Shown: one piece after another, positions 1 through 6,411 of the stretch
Layout: every line of letters starts with the position of its first letter
How positions within the stretch are numbered: the stretch's first letter is position 1
Assembly (NCBI GenBank): GCA_022712775.1
Contig: JAFLJZ010000184.1
Coordinates: 1 to 6,411, forward strand
Length of the DNA: 6,411 bases
Direction of reading: 5' to 3'
Origin: Sulfurimonas sp.
GTDB lineage: Bacteria > Campylobacterota > Campylobacteria > Campylobacterales > Sulfurimonadaceae
Position numbers and translations under genes: made by a program
Notes under the pieces: generated by a model
What the model was told of the DNA's origin: nothing
Databases searched by the model: none
The model's input: the letters and a program-made list of their open reading frames with translations, nothing else

Positions 1-934
1 TAATATCCCAACTGCGTGCTATATTGAAACGGCATCAATTGAAGATGCTTTTAAATTTACAGATTCACTCACAGCGCCTATCGTTGTAAAAGCAGATGGA
101 CTTTGTGGTGGGAAAGGTGTAATAATTGCACAGAACCACGATGAAGCAAAAGTGGCAATTTCAGAGATGTTAAGTGGTAAAAGTTTTGGTGATGCAGGAC
201 TTAAAGTAATCGTTGAAGAATTTTTAGATGGTTATGAGCTTTCTATGTTTGCAGTGTGTGATGGTGATGACTACATCTTACTTCCAGCAGCACAAGACCA
301 TAAAAAACTTCTCAACGGTGATGAGGGACCAAATACAGGTGGTATGGGTGCATACGCTCCAACACCTTTAGTGGACGAGGAACTGTATAAAAAAGTAAGA
401 GATAGAGTTATCATGCCGACACTTGATGGAATGAAGAAAGAGGGCACTCCTTTTGAAGGTGTTCTTTTTATTGGAATCATGGTTGTCAATGGTGAACCAA
501 TTACTTTAGAATTTAATGTTCGTTTTGGTGATCCAGAATGTGAGATTCTTATGCCACTTATGACTTCATCTGTGAGTGATATGTTTTTAAAAGCCTCTAC
601 AAATAGATTGAGTGAGATTAAAGTTGAATTCTCAAAGCAGTTTGCAGTAGGTGTTGTAATGGCAAGTGGAAATTACCCTTTTGAAAGTTCAACTCCTGCT
701 GAGATAGTAATTGATGATTCTAACCATGAAGAGATAGATAAGTTCACCCATATTTCATATGCCGGTGTTAGTATGGATAATGATACTTTATATGCAGATG
801 GTGGACGTGTTCTTGTTTGTGTTGGTCTTGGCTCAACAATTAAACAAGCCAGGGACAGAGCGTATCTTCGATGTGGACAGGTTCACTTCGCAGGTAAAAA
901 AATTAGAACTGATATAGCATATCAAGCACTATAG
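1..934 (+). CDS. purD: Phosphoribosylamine-glycine ligase (GAR synthetase), 5'-truncated by window edge
   Basis: Catalyses the ATP-dependent joining of 5-phosphoribosylamine and glycine to form glycinamide ribonucleotide, the second step of de novo purine synthesis in the cytosol. The frame is open from base 2 (base 1 ends a preceding codon) and gives 310 residues before the TAG at 932-934. PurD is usually about 420-430 residues, so roughly the first 110 (the N-domain) lie upstream. The visible part begins at the ATP-grasp domain with NIPTACY. Next come the nucleotide-binding [12 protein letters not shown] (from base 86), [13 protein letters not shown], the [14 protein letters not shown] segment, and the metal-binding [10 protein letters not shown] (509-538). 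It ends with the C-domain, closing on RTDIAYQAL as in the family. The GTG at 152 is only an internal Val codon, because homology runs continuously to base 2. One oddity is CGG where many PurD proteins have AAG in ADGLAAGKG; this is probably tolerated. Identification is secure. Confidence 0.97.
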   Translation, partial: NIPTACYIETASIEDAFKFTDSLTAPIVVKADGLCGGKGVIIAQNHDEAKVAISEMLSGKSFGDAGLKVIVEEFLDGYELSMFAVCDGDDYILLPAAQDHKKLLNGDEGPNTGGMGAYAPTPLVDEELYKKVRDRVIMPTLDGMKKEGTPFEGVLFIGIMVVNGEPITLEFNVRFGDPECEILMPLMTSSVSDMFLKASTNRLSEIKVEFSKQFAVGVVMASGNYPFESSTPAEIVIDDSNHEEIDKFTHISYAGVSMDNDTLYADGGRVLVCVGLGSTIKQARDRAYLRCGQVHFAGKKIRTDIAYQAL

Positions 935-936
935 GA
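933..936 (+). promoter_or_regulatory. Ribosome binding site supporting the TTG start of the RDD gene
   Basis: AGGA overlaps the purD stop codon (TAG at 932-934) and lies 9 nt before the TTG at 946. It is the only purine-rich Shine-Dalgarno-like stretch close to the gene start. The first in-frame ATG lies inside transmembrane segment 1 (residue 38), so this site decides the start in favour of TTG. The overlap with the upstream stop suggests translational coupling to purD. Confidence 0.6.
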
Positions 937-945
937 AAAAATAGA

Positions 946-1395
946 TTGAACGAAGAATTACAAAACTTACTCCATCGTGAAGATATAAGTTTAGCACAAA
1001 CAAAAAAAAGAGCAGTAGCATTTTTTATTGATGAAATTTTATTGTCACTTTTGCTAATGATTGCTTTATGGGAATCTTTTGCACAAGCCACAACTACAGA
1101 AGAGATTATTATCTTAACAAACTCTGTTGTTTTGGAATATATGGCATTGAAAATTATTTATCAATCTTTTTTTATAATGCAATATGGAGCAACAATAGGT
1201 AAAATAGTGATGAAAATTCGAGTAATAGAAATAGCAACACTCCAAACTCCAAATATTTTAGTTGCTTTAAATCGTGCGATTTTTAGAGTACTAAGTGAAA
1301 TGTTTTTTTATCTTGGTTTTTTATGGGGAATGTTGGATCCATCGCGTCAGACATGGCACGATAAAACAGCAAAAACCTTGGTTGTAAATGTATAA
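946..1395 (+). CDS. RDD family integral membrane protein
   Basis: A 149-residue predicted inner-membrane protein of the RDD family, whose biochemical role is mostly unknown; some members have been linked to ion transport. The family signature is visible: KKRAVAFFID with R22 and D29 at the start of helix 1 (about 22-42), a second hydrophobic stretch (about 57-79), the loop GATIGKIVMKIRV (81-93), a third helix (about 113-130), and the closing DPSRQTWHDKTAKTLVV motif with D131, R134, Q135, H138 and D139. This is a single compact RDD domain with no extra domain. The start is TTG, because the first in-frame ATG falls inside helix 1 and would remove R22 and D29. It lies 11 nt after purD and its last 8 nt overlap lptD, so translation of the two is probably coupled. 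A link to LPS export is suggested only by this position. Family assignment is firm; function is not known. Confidence 0.9.
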   Translation: MNEELQNLLHREDISLAQTKKRAVAFFIDEILLSLLLMIALWESFAQATTTEEIIILTNSVVLEYMALKIIYQSFFIMQYGATIGKIVMKIRVIEIATLQTPNILVALNRAIFRVLSEMFFYLGFLWGMLDPSRQTWHDKTAKTLVVNV

Positions 1396-3580
1396 GTTAC
1401 TATTAATACTATTCATTAGTATCACTACTTTGATTAGTGCAGCAGATATAAATGATAAAGTTGAAATATTTGCAACACATATGGAGACAGAAAATAATAT
1501 TGTTACAGCCTCAGGTGATGTGGCAGTTGTATACAAAGACTACTATTTAACATCTTCGAGAGCTGTTTACAATAAAACAACTGGTGACTTAGAACTTTTT
1601 GATAATGTTCGGGCAAATCAAGCAGGAGAATATAAGACCTTAGGTAATTATGCAAAGTTAAATATTAAAGATAAAAGAAGAAGTTTTCAGCCTTTTTATA
1701 TGCTAGAGGAAAAATCTCAAGTATGGATAAGTGCTAAGAAAGGTGTACTTGTAGACAAAGAATTAGACCTTTCTTCAGGTGTCGTTAGTGCTTGTAGTCC
1801 AACTGACCCTCTTTGGAAAATGGAATTTACATCATCTGATTATAATACTGATTCTAAGTGGTTAAATTTATACAATACACGACTTTATATTTATGATATT
1901 CCAGTTTTTTATACACCTTGGTTTGCATATTCACTGGATAAAACAAGAAGAACCGGTTTACTTAAACCTACCATAGGATACTCATCAGACGAGGGTTTTT
2001 TATACCAACAGCCTATTTATATTGCTGAACAAGATTGGTGGGATTTAGAGTTGACACCTCAAATCCGAACAAACAGAGGGAAAGGTCTTTATAGTGCTTT
2101 TAGATTTACAGATTCTAAGGTTTCTAAAGGCGAATTGAAAGTAGGTTACTTTAAGGAAAATGATAAGTACTTTGTAGATAAAGAACTAGCGAATCAGAAC
2201 CATAAAGGATTCAACTTTAAGTATGAAAATAGTGATTTTTTAAATCTATGGACTGGGGCAAACTTTGAAGGACAGTCTGGTATTTATGCAGATATAGGGT
2301 ATATGAATGATGTCGATTATATCAATCTTGCTGGAAATAATACCTTAAATATAGCAACAGCTACGCAGGTGCTTTCTCGTGTAAATATGTTTTATAATAC
2401 TGACGATAATTACTTTGGAGCATATTTTAAATACTATCAAGATTTAACAAAAGAGAGCAATGCAGAGACCGAGCAGCAATTACCGATTCTTCATTACCAT
2501 CATTATCTTGAAACATTATTTAATGATCATGTTTTATATAATATTAATGTACAAGCAAAAAATGTTCATGTTGAAAAAGGGGTGAAAGTCACCCAATCAG
2601 ATTTTAATATACCTATTTCAGTGCATACATCTCTTTTTGATGAGTATCTTGATGTGACATTTACTACAAATTTGTATATGCAACATTCAGCCTTTAAGGG
2701 GAGTGAAGTTATTCCTTCAACTACTGAATATGAAAACGGTTATATAGCAAAAAATGATAATAAAATTGATCTCTCAACACAGTTAACAAAAGCCTATGAT
2801 GATTTTACACATGTAATTAGTTTTGGTACGAGTTATGCCTTTGAGGGTGGAGAAACAACGGATGGATTTTATTCATATAATGATGAATTCTGTAAGATTC
2901 CTACTAATGCGTCAACAGCACGTTGTTCATATTATAATATTACTGACACACAAGATGAATCACAGTTTTTCTTTTCACAGTACTTATATGATTCTTTGGG
3001 CAAACAAATTATTTACCATAGACTAGCACAATCTGTTGTATATACTGAAGGTCAAACCTTAGGTGATTTAGAAAATGAATTAGATTATAGAATAACAGAT
3101 TCTATTAACTATTATAACAATATGTTTTACAATCATAAACAAGAACAATTTTCAAAAATATATAATACTTTAGCATATCAGGATGATAGTTTTAATATAG
3201 CATTATCGCATTTATATAGAGATACTTTTTTAGATCTTAGTCCTACTGTTTCGTATCAAGAGGCACACACAAGTTATATGAGTACAAATTTTAGGTATAA
3301 GTATAATTCTCATTATTCATATCATGCTGGGTATGACTACGATTTAGAGCTAGAAGTGGCAAAGAGAAAAGAGATAGGTTTTTTATATTCAAAAAGATGT
3401 TGGGATTTTGGAGTGAAGTATATTGAAAATAATCGACCTGTTTTACAGCAAGTCGGTGGTGTGACAAGTATTTCTAGTATTCCCGAGAGGTATATATATT
3501 TCACAATTAGTTTAAAACCGTTTATGGCATCTGGTGACAATCCATTCTTTGCATTTAAATTGCCTGAAGAAGAAAACTAA
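1388..3580 (+). CDS. lptD: LPS-assembly outer-membrane protein LptD (OstA/Imp)
   Basis: Outer-membrane barrel that, with lipoprotein LptE, inserts lipopolysaccharide into the outer leaflet at the end of the Lpt bridge. The 730 residues begin with a signal peptide (Lys3, hydrophobic core, likely cleavage after SA at residues 17-18). An OstA/LptA-like beta-jellyroll domain follows (about 25-115; FATHMETENNIVTASGDV, then repeated short strands). The LptD core comes next, with TRRTGLLKPTIGYSSDEGF (from residue 186), QDWWDLELTPQIRTNRGKG, and a long run of aromatic-rich alternating strands. It ends near CWDFGVKYIENNRP (671 on) and a final strand with ISLKPF. Four cysteines are present (136, 502, 513, 671). 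An in-frame TAA abuts the ATG upstream, so the start cannot be earlier, and the next ATG (residue 32) would lose the signal peptide. No good Shine-Dalgarno is seen, so coupling to the overlapping RDD gene is likely. The neighbours differ from the surA-pdxA context of enterics. LptE is not in the window. Confidence 0.95.
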   Translation: MYKLLLILFISITTLISAADINDKVEIFATHMETENNIVTASGDVAVVYKDYYLTSSRAVYNKTTGDLELFDNVRANQAGEYKTLGNYAKLNIKDKRRSFQPFYMLEEKSQVWISAKKGVLVDKELDLSSGVVSACSPTDPLWKMEFTSSDYNTDSKWLNLYNTRLYIYDIPVFYTPWFAYSLDKTRRTGLLKPTIGYSSDEGFLYQQPIYIAEQDWWDLELTPQIRTNRGKGLYSAFRFTDSKVSKGELKVGYFKENDKYFVDKELANQNHKGFNFKYENSDFLNLWTGANFEGQSGIYADIGYMNDVDYINLAGNNTLNIATATQVLSRVNMFYNTDDNYFGAYFKYYQDLTKESNAETEQQLPILHYHHYLETLFNDHVLYNINVQAKNVHVEKGVKVTQSDFNIPISVHTSLFDEYLDVTFTTNLYMQHSAFKGSEVIPSTTEYENGYIAKNDNKIDLSTQLTKAYDDFTHVISFGTSYAFEGGETTDGFYSYNDEFCKIPTNASTARCSYYNITDTQDESQFFFSQYLYDSLGKQIIYHRLAQSVVYTEGQTLGDLENELDYRITDSINYYNNMFYNHKQEQFSKIYNTLAYQDDSFNIALSHLYRDTFLDLSPTVSYQEAHTSYMSTNFRYKYNSHYSYHAGYDYDLELEVAKRKEIGFLYSKRCWDFGVKYIENNRPVLQQVGGVTSISSIPERYIYFTISLKPFMASGDNPFFAFKLPEEEN

Positions 3581-3584
3581 AGCA

Positions 3585-3647
3585 ATGAATACATATAAAA
3601 ATATACTAGATAACCGCAAAGATTCTGGGAGCAAACTAAAACTATGA
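3585..3647 (+). CDS. 20-codon leader mini-ORF, a duplicated start of the downstream phosphoribosyltransferase gene
   Basis: This small frame starts with ATG four bases after the lptD stop and ends with TGA at 3645-3647, overlapping the ATG of the next gene as ATGA. Its peptide, MNTYKNILDN followed by RKDSGSKLKL, matches the first 20 residues of the downstream protein at 14 positions in the same register. It arises because copy 1 of the 59-bp tandem repeat runs into the leader of copy 2. No strong Shine-Dalgarno precedes its ATG, so any translation would rely on ribosomes finishing lptD. It could be a translated leader that hands ribosomes to the next gene by termination-reinitiation, or just debris of the duplication. 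That the reading frame exists is certain; that it is expressed is inference. It has no PRPP-binding motif and cannot be an enzyme. Confidence 0.45.
   Translation: MNTYKNILDNRKDSGSKLKL
3627..3631 (+). promoter_or_regulatory. Shine-Dalgarno-like GGGAG before the phosphoribosyltransferase start
   Basis: GGGAG lies at the boundary between the two tandem repeat copies, 12 nt before the ATG at 3644. The spacing is longer than the usual 5-9 nt, so the site may be weak. If used, it means the duplication junction itself supplied the ribosome binding site. The ATGA overlap with the mini-ORF offers an alternative route of initiation. Confidence 0.35.
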
Positions 3648-4297
3648 CTACATATAAAAATATTTTAGATAATCGCAAGGATGCTGCAAAGAAACTTGAA
3701 GATGTGATTCCAATGCAAAAGCTTAAAGATGAATCATGGAAACTCATTGCAGTTTCTAAGGGTGGACTTTCTTTAAGTTCTTATATACGAGGAAAATTCT
3801 CAAATACTGTAGATTTTCTTTTTTCAGAACCTATTATGGCACCAAATAATGATGAATGTGAAATTGCTCGAGTAAGCGAAGGTGAAGAGATAGTTATAAA
3901 TGAAAATTTAGTTTCAAGTTTTGAGATTCAATATGATTATATTTATGGTGAAGCACATAGAAAACATGAAGAAAAGATTTTAACTTCTATTTATCGGTAT
4001 AGAAAGGGTCGGCATTTCGCATCTATGAAAAATGAAATAGTTTTACTTATAGATGATGGAAGTGAGACAGGAACTAAATTTATGGTGGCATTAAAGACTA
4101 TTTTAGCTCAAAAACCGAAGGCTGTATATATTGCAGTACCCGTTTTACCTACAGATGTTTTAGAACTTTTAGAACCTTTTGCGGATGACATATTCTTTTT
4201 GTATGATATAGATGATTATGTAGAAACATCTTTATACTATAAGGAATTAGAAGATATTAATGATGAAACAATTGAAAAATTATTAGAGGAAAAATAA
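3644..4297 (+). CDS. Predicted phosphoribosyltransferase-domain protein (type I PRTase fold)
   Basis: A 217-residue cytosolic protein of the type I phosphoribosyltransferase fold; the acceptor substrate cannot be read from the sequence. The PRPP-binding loop is clear: a hydrophobic strand then IDDGSETGT (136-144), where family members commonly read VDDGxxTG, followed by AVYIAVPVLP. Upstream motifs typical of this subgroup are an N-terminal LDNRKDAAKKL (8-18), VSKGGLSLS (37-45, corresponding to the usual PRGG loop) and YRYRKGR (117-123). The C-terminus is acidic and ends in a Glu/Lys-rich helix. The start is ATG 3644, because the DNRKDAAKKL motif directly follows it. The gene overlaps an upstream mini-ORF by 4 nt and pnp by 1 nt, so it is almost certainly co-translated with its neighbours. 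Purine/pyrimidine salvage or a regulatory PRPP-sensing role are both possible. Ser140-Glu141 in the PRPP loop, and Lys39 in place of the usual Arg, make catalytic activity less than certain. Confidence 0.85.
   Translation: MTTYKNILDNRKDAAKKLEDVIPMQKLKDESWKLIAVSKGGLSLSSYIRGKFSNTVDFLFSEPIMAPNNDECEIARVSEGEEIVINENLVSSFEIQYDYIYGEAHRKHEEKILTSIYRYRKGRHFASMKNEIVLLIDDGSETGTKFMVALKTILAQKPKAVYIAVPVLPTDVLELLEPFADDIFFLYDIDDYVETSLYYKELEDINDETIEKLLEEK
4285..4290 (+). promoter_or_regulatory. Ribosome binding site of pnp
   Basis: AGAGGA inside the last codons of the phosphoribosyltransferase gene, 6 nt before the pnp ATG at 4297. It is the strongest Shine-Dalgarno match in the window. With the TAATG stop/start overlap, it points to efficient and coupled initiation of pnp. 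Confidence 0.75.
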
Positions 4298-6393
4298 TGA
4301 AATACGATGTAAATTTAGAACTAGAAAATAGAGAAGAATCATACTCTTTTGGAGATGTAGCAAAGCAAGCGAATGGGAGTGCCTGGTTAAAGTCTGGTAA
4401 AACAGTAATCCTTGCTACGGTAGTCATAGATGAAACTGAAATAGTAAAAGACAACTTTCTCCCTCTTACTGTCCAGTACATTGAAAAGACATATGCAGCA
4501 GGTAAGATACCAGGTGGATTCTTTAAACGTGAAACAAAACCGAGTGATTTTGAAACACTTACTTCTAGAATAGTAGACCGCTCTCTTCGTCCACTTTTCC
4601 CAGATGGTTTTGGACATCCAACGCAAATTACTATTATGGTGTTTTCTGCTGATGAAGAGGCGGATTTACAAGTTTTAGCACTTAATGCTGCATCGGCCGC
4701 ATTATTTACTTCTGATATAGATGTAAATACTTCAGTATCTGCTGTTCGTACGGCAAAAGTTGATGGAGAACTTATACTTAATCCAACACTCTCACAACTT
4801 AAGAATTCAACACTTGATTTATATCTTTCAGGTACAAAAGATGATTTACTAATGATAGAGATGCGTTCTTTTGGAAGTAATGGAAGTTCAAATGCAATGC
4901 CTGAAGATGATTTAGTTGAAGTATTTGAGCGTACTCAAGAACTTCTTTTTTATACAAATGCAAAGTATGAAAATGCTTTTCTGTATTCTAAAAAAGAGAC
5001 ACTTGAACTTGATTTAAAACATAGCGAAATTAATGAAGAGATGTTGGTTTATGTAAAAGAAAATCATATGTCTGAAATATTTGATGCAATGAATCAGATG
5101 GCAAAATCAGAACGTTCAACTGCATTAAGAACTCTTAGAAAGAAAATCATGGGTATTCATGAAGCTTGGAATGAATTAGAGTTAAAAGATGTAATCGAAT
5201 TCGCAAAAAAAGAACAAGTTAGAGCACAAATTTTAACAGAGAAAGTTCGTGCTGATGGTAGAGCATTAAATGAGGTAAGACCTATCTCTATAGACACAAA
5301 TATTCTTCCTAATGCACATTCTTCTTGTCTTTTTACTCGTGGACAAACACAGGCTCTTGTTGTTTTAACTATGGGTGGGCCTAAAGATGCACAAATGTAT
5401 GAAGGTTTAACAGATTCTGGTACGCAAAATGAGAACTTTATGGTTCATTATAATTTCCCAGGTTTTTCAGTTGGTGAAGCATCCCCGATTCTAGGGACTA
5501 AAAGACGTGAACTTGGTCATGGTAACCTAGCAAAACGAGCATTAGCTCCAACACTAGATTTAGATGGGCAAACAGTTCGTTTAGTTTCTGAGATTCTAGA
5601 ATCGAATGGTTCTTCTTCAATGGCTACAGTATGTGGTGGATATATGGCGCTTAAAGCTGCGGATATTGCTACAATAGATACCATCGCTGGAATCGCGATG
5701 GGAATGGTAAGTGATGGAGATGAGTATGCTATTCTTTCAGATATTATGGGACTTGAAGACCATGATGGTGATATGGACTTTAAAGTGACAGGTTCTAAAG
5801 ATGGAATCACAGCGATGCAGATGGATATTAAACTTGGTGGAGTTTCTTTAAATATTTTAAAAGAAGCATTGTACCAAGCTAAAGAGGGAAGAAGTCATAT
5901 AATTGATATTATGCTTGAGGCTGAATCAAAAATAGAATTTAATGATGGTGTATTGCCATGTGTTGAGAGCTTTAGTATTGATGCTAGTTTTATAGGTGAA
6001 ATTATAGGTCAAGGCGGAAGTAATATCCGTGGGATGATTGAAAAATTTGAAGTTTCTATTGATATCGATAAAAAAGATGGAAAAGTGAAAATAACGGGAA
6101 AAAATAAAGATGGTGTACATGGAGCAAAAGAAGCGATTGAGATAATTGTAAATACTCCGAAAATTGCTAAAATAAAATATGAAGTTGGAGAAAAGTACGA
6201 GGGGACTGTTAAAAAAATAGTTGATTTTGGTGCATTTATAGAACTCCCAGATGGAACAGATGGTTTATGTCATATCTCTAAAATATCTACTGAGAGAGTG
6301 GAAAAAGTTTCAGATGTAGTTAGTGAAGGTGATAAAATCACAGTTGAAATATTGGAATTTAAAGGGAATAAAATTTCTTTAGGTCGTATATAA
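4297..6393 (+). CDS. pnp: Polyribonucleotide nucleotidyltransferase (PNPase)
   Basis: Trimeric 3'-to-5' exoribonuclease that degrades RNA by phosphorolysis to nucleoside diphosphates and can add tails in reverse; central to mRNA decay. The 698 residues have the full architecture: first RNase PH domain with the GGFFKRE channel loop (73-79) and SRIVDRSLRPLFP (90-102); a helical linker; second RNase PH domain from about 318 (RADGRALNEVRPI) with phosphate-binding SSS (439-441) and metal/catalytic D488, D494 and K496 in EDHDGDMDFK; a KH domain (about 555-615) with GQGG at 571-574; and an S1 domain (about 631-697, YEGTVKKIVDFGAFIELPDG). All catalytic residues known from the E. coli enzyme are in place. 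The protein stops directly after the S1 domain, without the extended tail of the 711-residue E. coli enzyme. The start overlaps the preceding stop (TAATG). No pnp leader hairpin of the enteric, RNase III-processed kind is possible here, because coding sequence runs right up to the start; any autoregulation must work differently. Confidence 0.98.
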   Translation: MKYDVNLELENREESYSFGDVAKQANGSAWLKSGKTVILATVVIDETEIVKDNFLPLTVQYIEKTYAAGKIPGGFFKRETKPSDFETLTSRIVDRSLRPLFPDGFGHPTQITIMVFSADEEADLQVLALNAASAALFTSDIDVNTSVSAVRTAKVDGELILNPTLSQLKNSTLDLYLSGTKDDLLMIEMRSFGSNGSSNAMPEDDLVEVFERTQELLFYTNAKYENAFLYSKKETLELDLKHSEINEEMLVYVKENHMSEIFDAMNQMAKSERSTALRTLRKKIMGIHEAWNELELKDVIEFAKKEQVRAQILTEKVRADGRALNEVRPISIDTNILPNAHSSCLFTRGQTQALVVLTMGGPKDAQMYEGLTDSGTQNENFMVHYNFPGFSVGEASPILGTKRRELGHGNLAKRALAPTLDLDGQTVRLVSEILESNGSSSMATVCGGYMALKAADIATIDTIAGIAMGMVSDGDEYAILSDIMGLEDHDGDMDFKVTGSKDGITAMQMDIKLGGVSLNILKEALYQAKEGRSHIIDIMLEAESKIEFNDGVLPCVESFSIDASFIGEIIGQGGSNIRGMIEKFEVSIDIDKKDGKVKITGKNKDGVHGAKEAIEIIVNTPKIAKIKYEVGEKYEGTVKKIVDFGAFIELPDGTDGLCHISKISTERVEKVSDVVSEGDKITVEILEFKGNKISLGRI

Positions 6394-6411
6394 GAGAATA
6401 TTTAGTATTTT

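Larger units (their letters stand above)
3572..3686 (+). repeat. Imperfect direct tandem repeat, two copies with 59-bp period, spanning the lptD/PRT junction
   Basis: Copy 1 (3572-3627) and copy 2 (3631-3686) match at 47 of 56 positions, counted by hand with no gaps. Each copy holds a segment resembling AAACTAAA, then an ATG, then codons for x-T-Y-K-N-I-L-D-N-R-K-D. Copy 1 starts in the last two codons and stop of lptD; copy 2 contains the true start of the phosphoribosyltransferase gene. Similarity falls away at both ends, as expected for a local tandem duplication of a gene junction. Of the six differences inside the shared coding part, four are synonymous. Confidence 0.9.

Noticed and set aside
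86..121. LCGGKG in PurD as a sign of an inactive enzyme
   Set aside because: The lysine and glycines that matter for ATP-grasp nucleotide binding are kept, and all other motifs are intact.
271..489. 72-residue antisense ORF within purD
   Set aside because: It mirrors the conserved ATP-grasp coding region and shows no independent signal.
152..934. Start of purD at the GTG at 152
   Set aside because: The frame is open to base 2 and the upstream residues carry core PurD motifs ([16 protein letters not shown]), so 152 is an internal Val codon and the gene is cut by the window edge.
2823..3026. 67-codon same-strand ORF inside lptD in another frame
   Set aside because: It sits wholly within the LptD barrel coding region, is not preceded by a clear ribosome binding site, and its composition looks like an out-of-frame reading.
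5517..5810. 97-residue antisense ORF within pnp
   Set aside because: It lies opposite the highly conserved second RNase PH domain, has a Ser/Ile/Pro-rich composition typical of antisense shadows, and has no recognisable motif or ribosome site.
6001..6015. GQGG in the Pnp KH domain as a defective RNA-binding loop
   Set aside because: The KH loop needs the GxxG pattern, which is intact; a Gln at the second position is an ordinary variation.
6394..6411. Possible terminator after pnp
   Set aside because: Only 18 bases are available, AT-rich, with a short AATA/TATT pairing and no G+C stem or complete T-run; nothing can be claimed.

Overview
The window is a densely packed, single-strand block of low-G+C DNA, about one third G+C by eye. 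It carries five protein genes, all on the + strand: the 3' part of purD, an RDD-family membrane protein gene, lptD, a phosphoribosyltransferase gene, and pnp. The AT-rich codon use, the protein wording (for example the FFKRETKP loop of Pnp and the [13 protein letters not shown] segment of PurD) and the purD-RDD-lptD-PRT-pnp order all suggest a Campylobacterota (epsilonproteobacterial) chromosome. A Sulfurimonas-like relative is the best guess. That assignment is inference from recall; no search was run.

Layout: purD enters from the left edge already open and ends at 934. The RDD gene starts 11 nt later on a TTG codon whose Shine-Dalgarno overlaps the purD stop. The RDD gene overlaps lptD by 8 nt. 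lptD (signal peptide, OstA-like N-domain, outer-membrane barrel) fills 1388-3580. After its stop comes the only non-routine stretch, 3572-3686. This is an imperfect 59-bp-period tandem repeat that duplicates the lptD/PRT junction and the first codons of the PRT gene. It creates a 20-codon mini-ORF whose TGA overlaps the true PRT start as ATGA. The PRT gene then overlaps pnp by 1 nt (TAATG). pnp ends at 6393, leaving 18 nt of window.

The gaps and overlaps (11, -8, +4, -4, -1 nt) and the lack of any recognisable internal promoter or terminator argue for one transcription unit with translational coupling. It mixes nucleotide metabolism (PurD, PRTase, PNPase with RNA turnover) with envelope biogenesis (LptD, RDD membrane protein). 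No RNA gene, mobile element, CRISPR array or non-coding stretch above 300 bases was seen. The window is mostly ordinary core genome. The points worth a second look are the tandem repeat with its leader mini-ORF and the cysteine arrangement of LptD.
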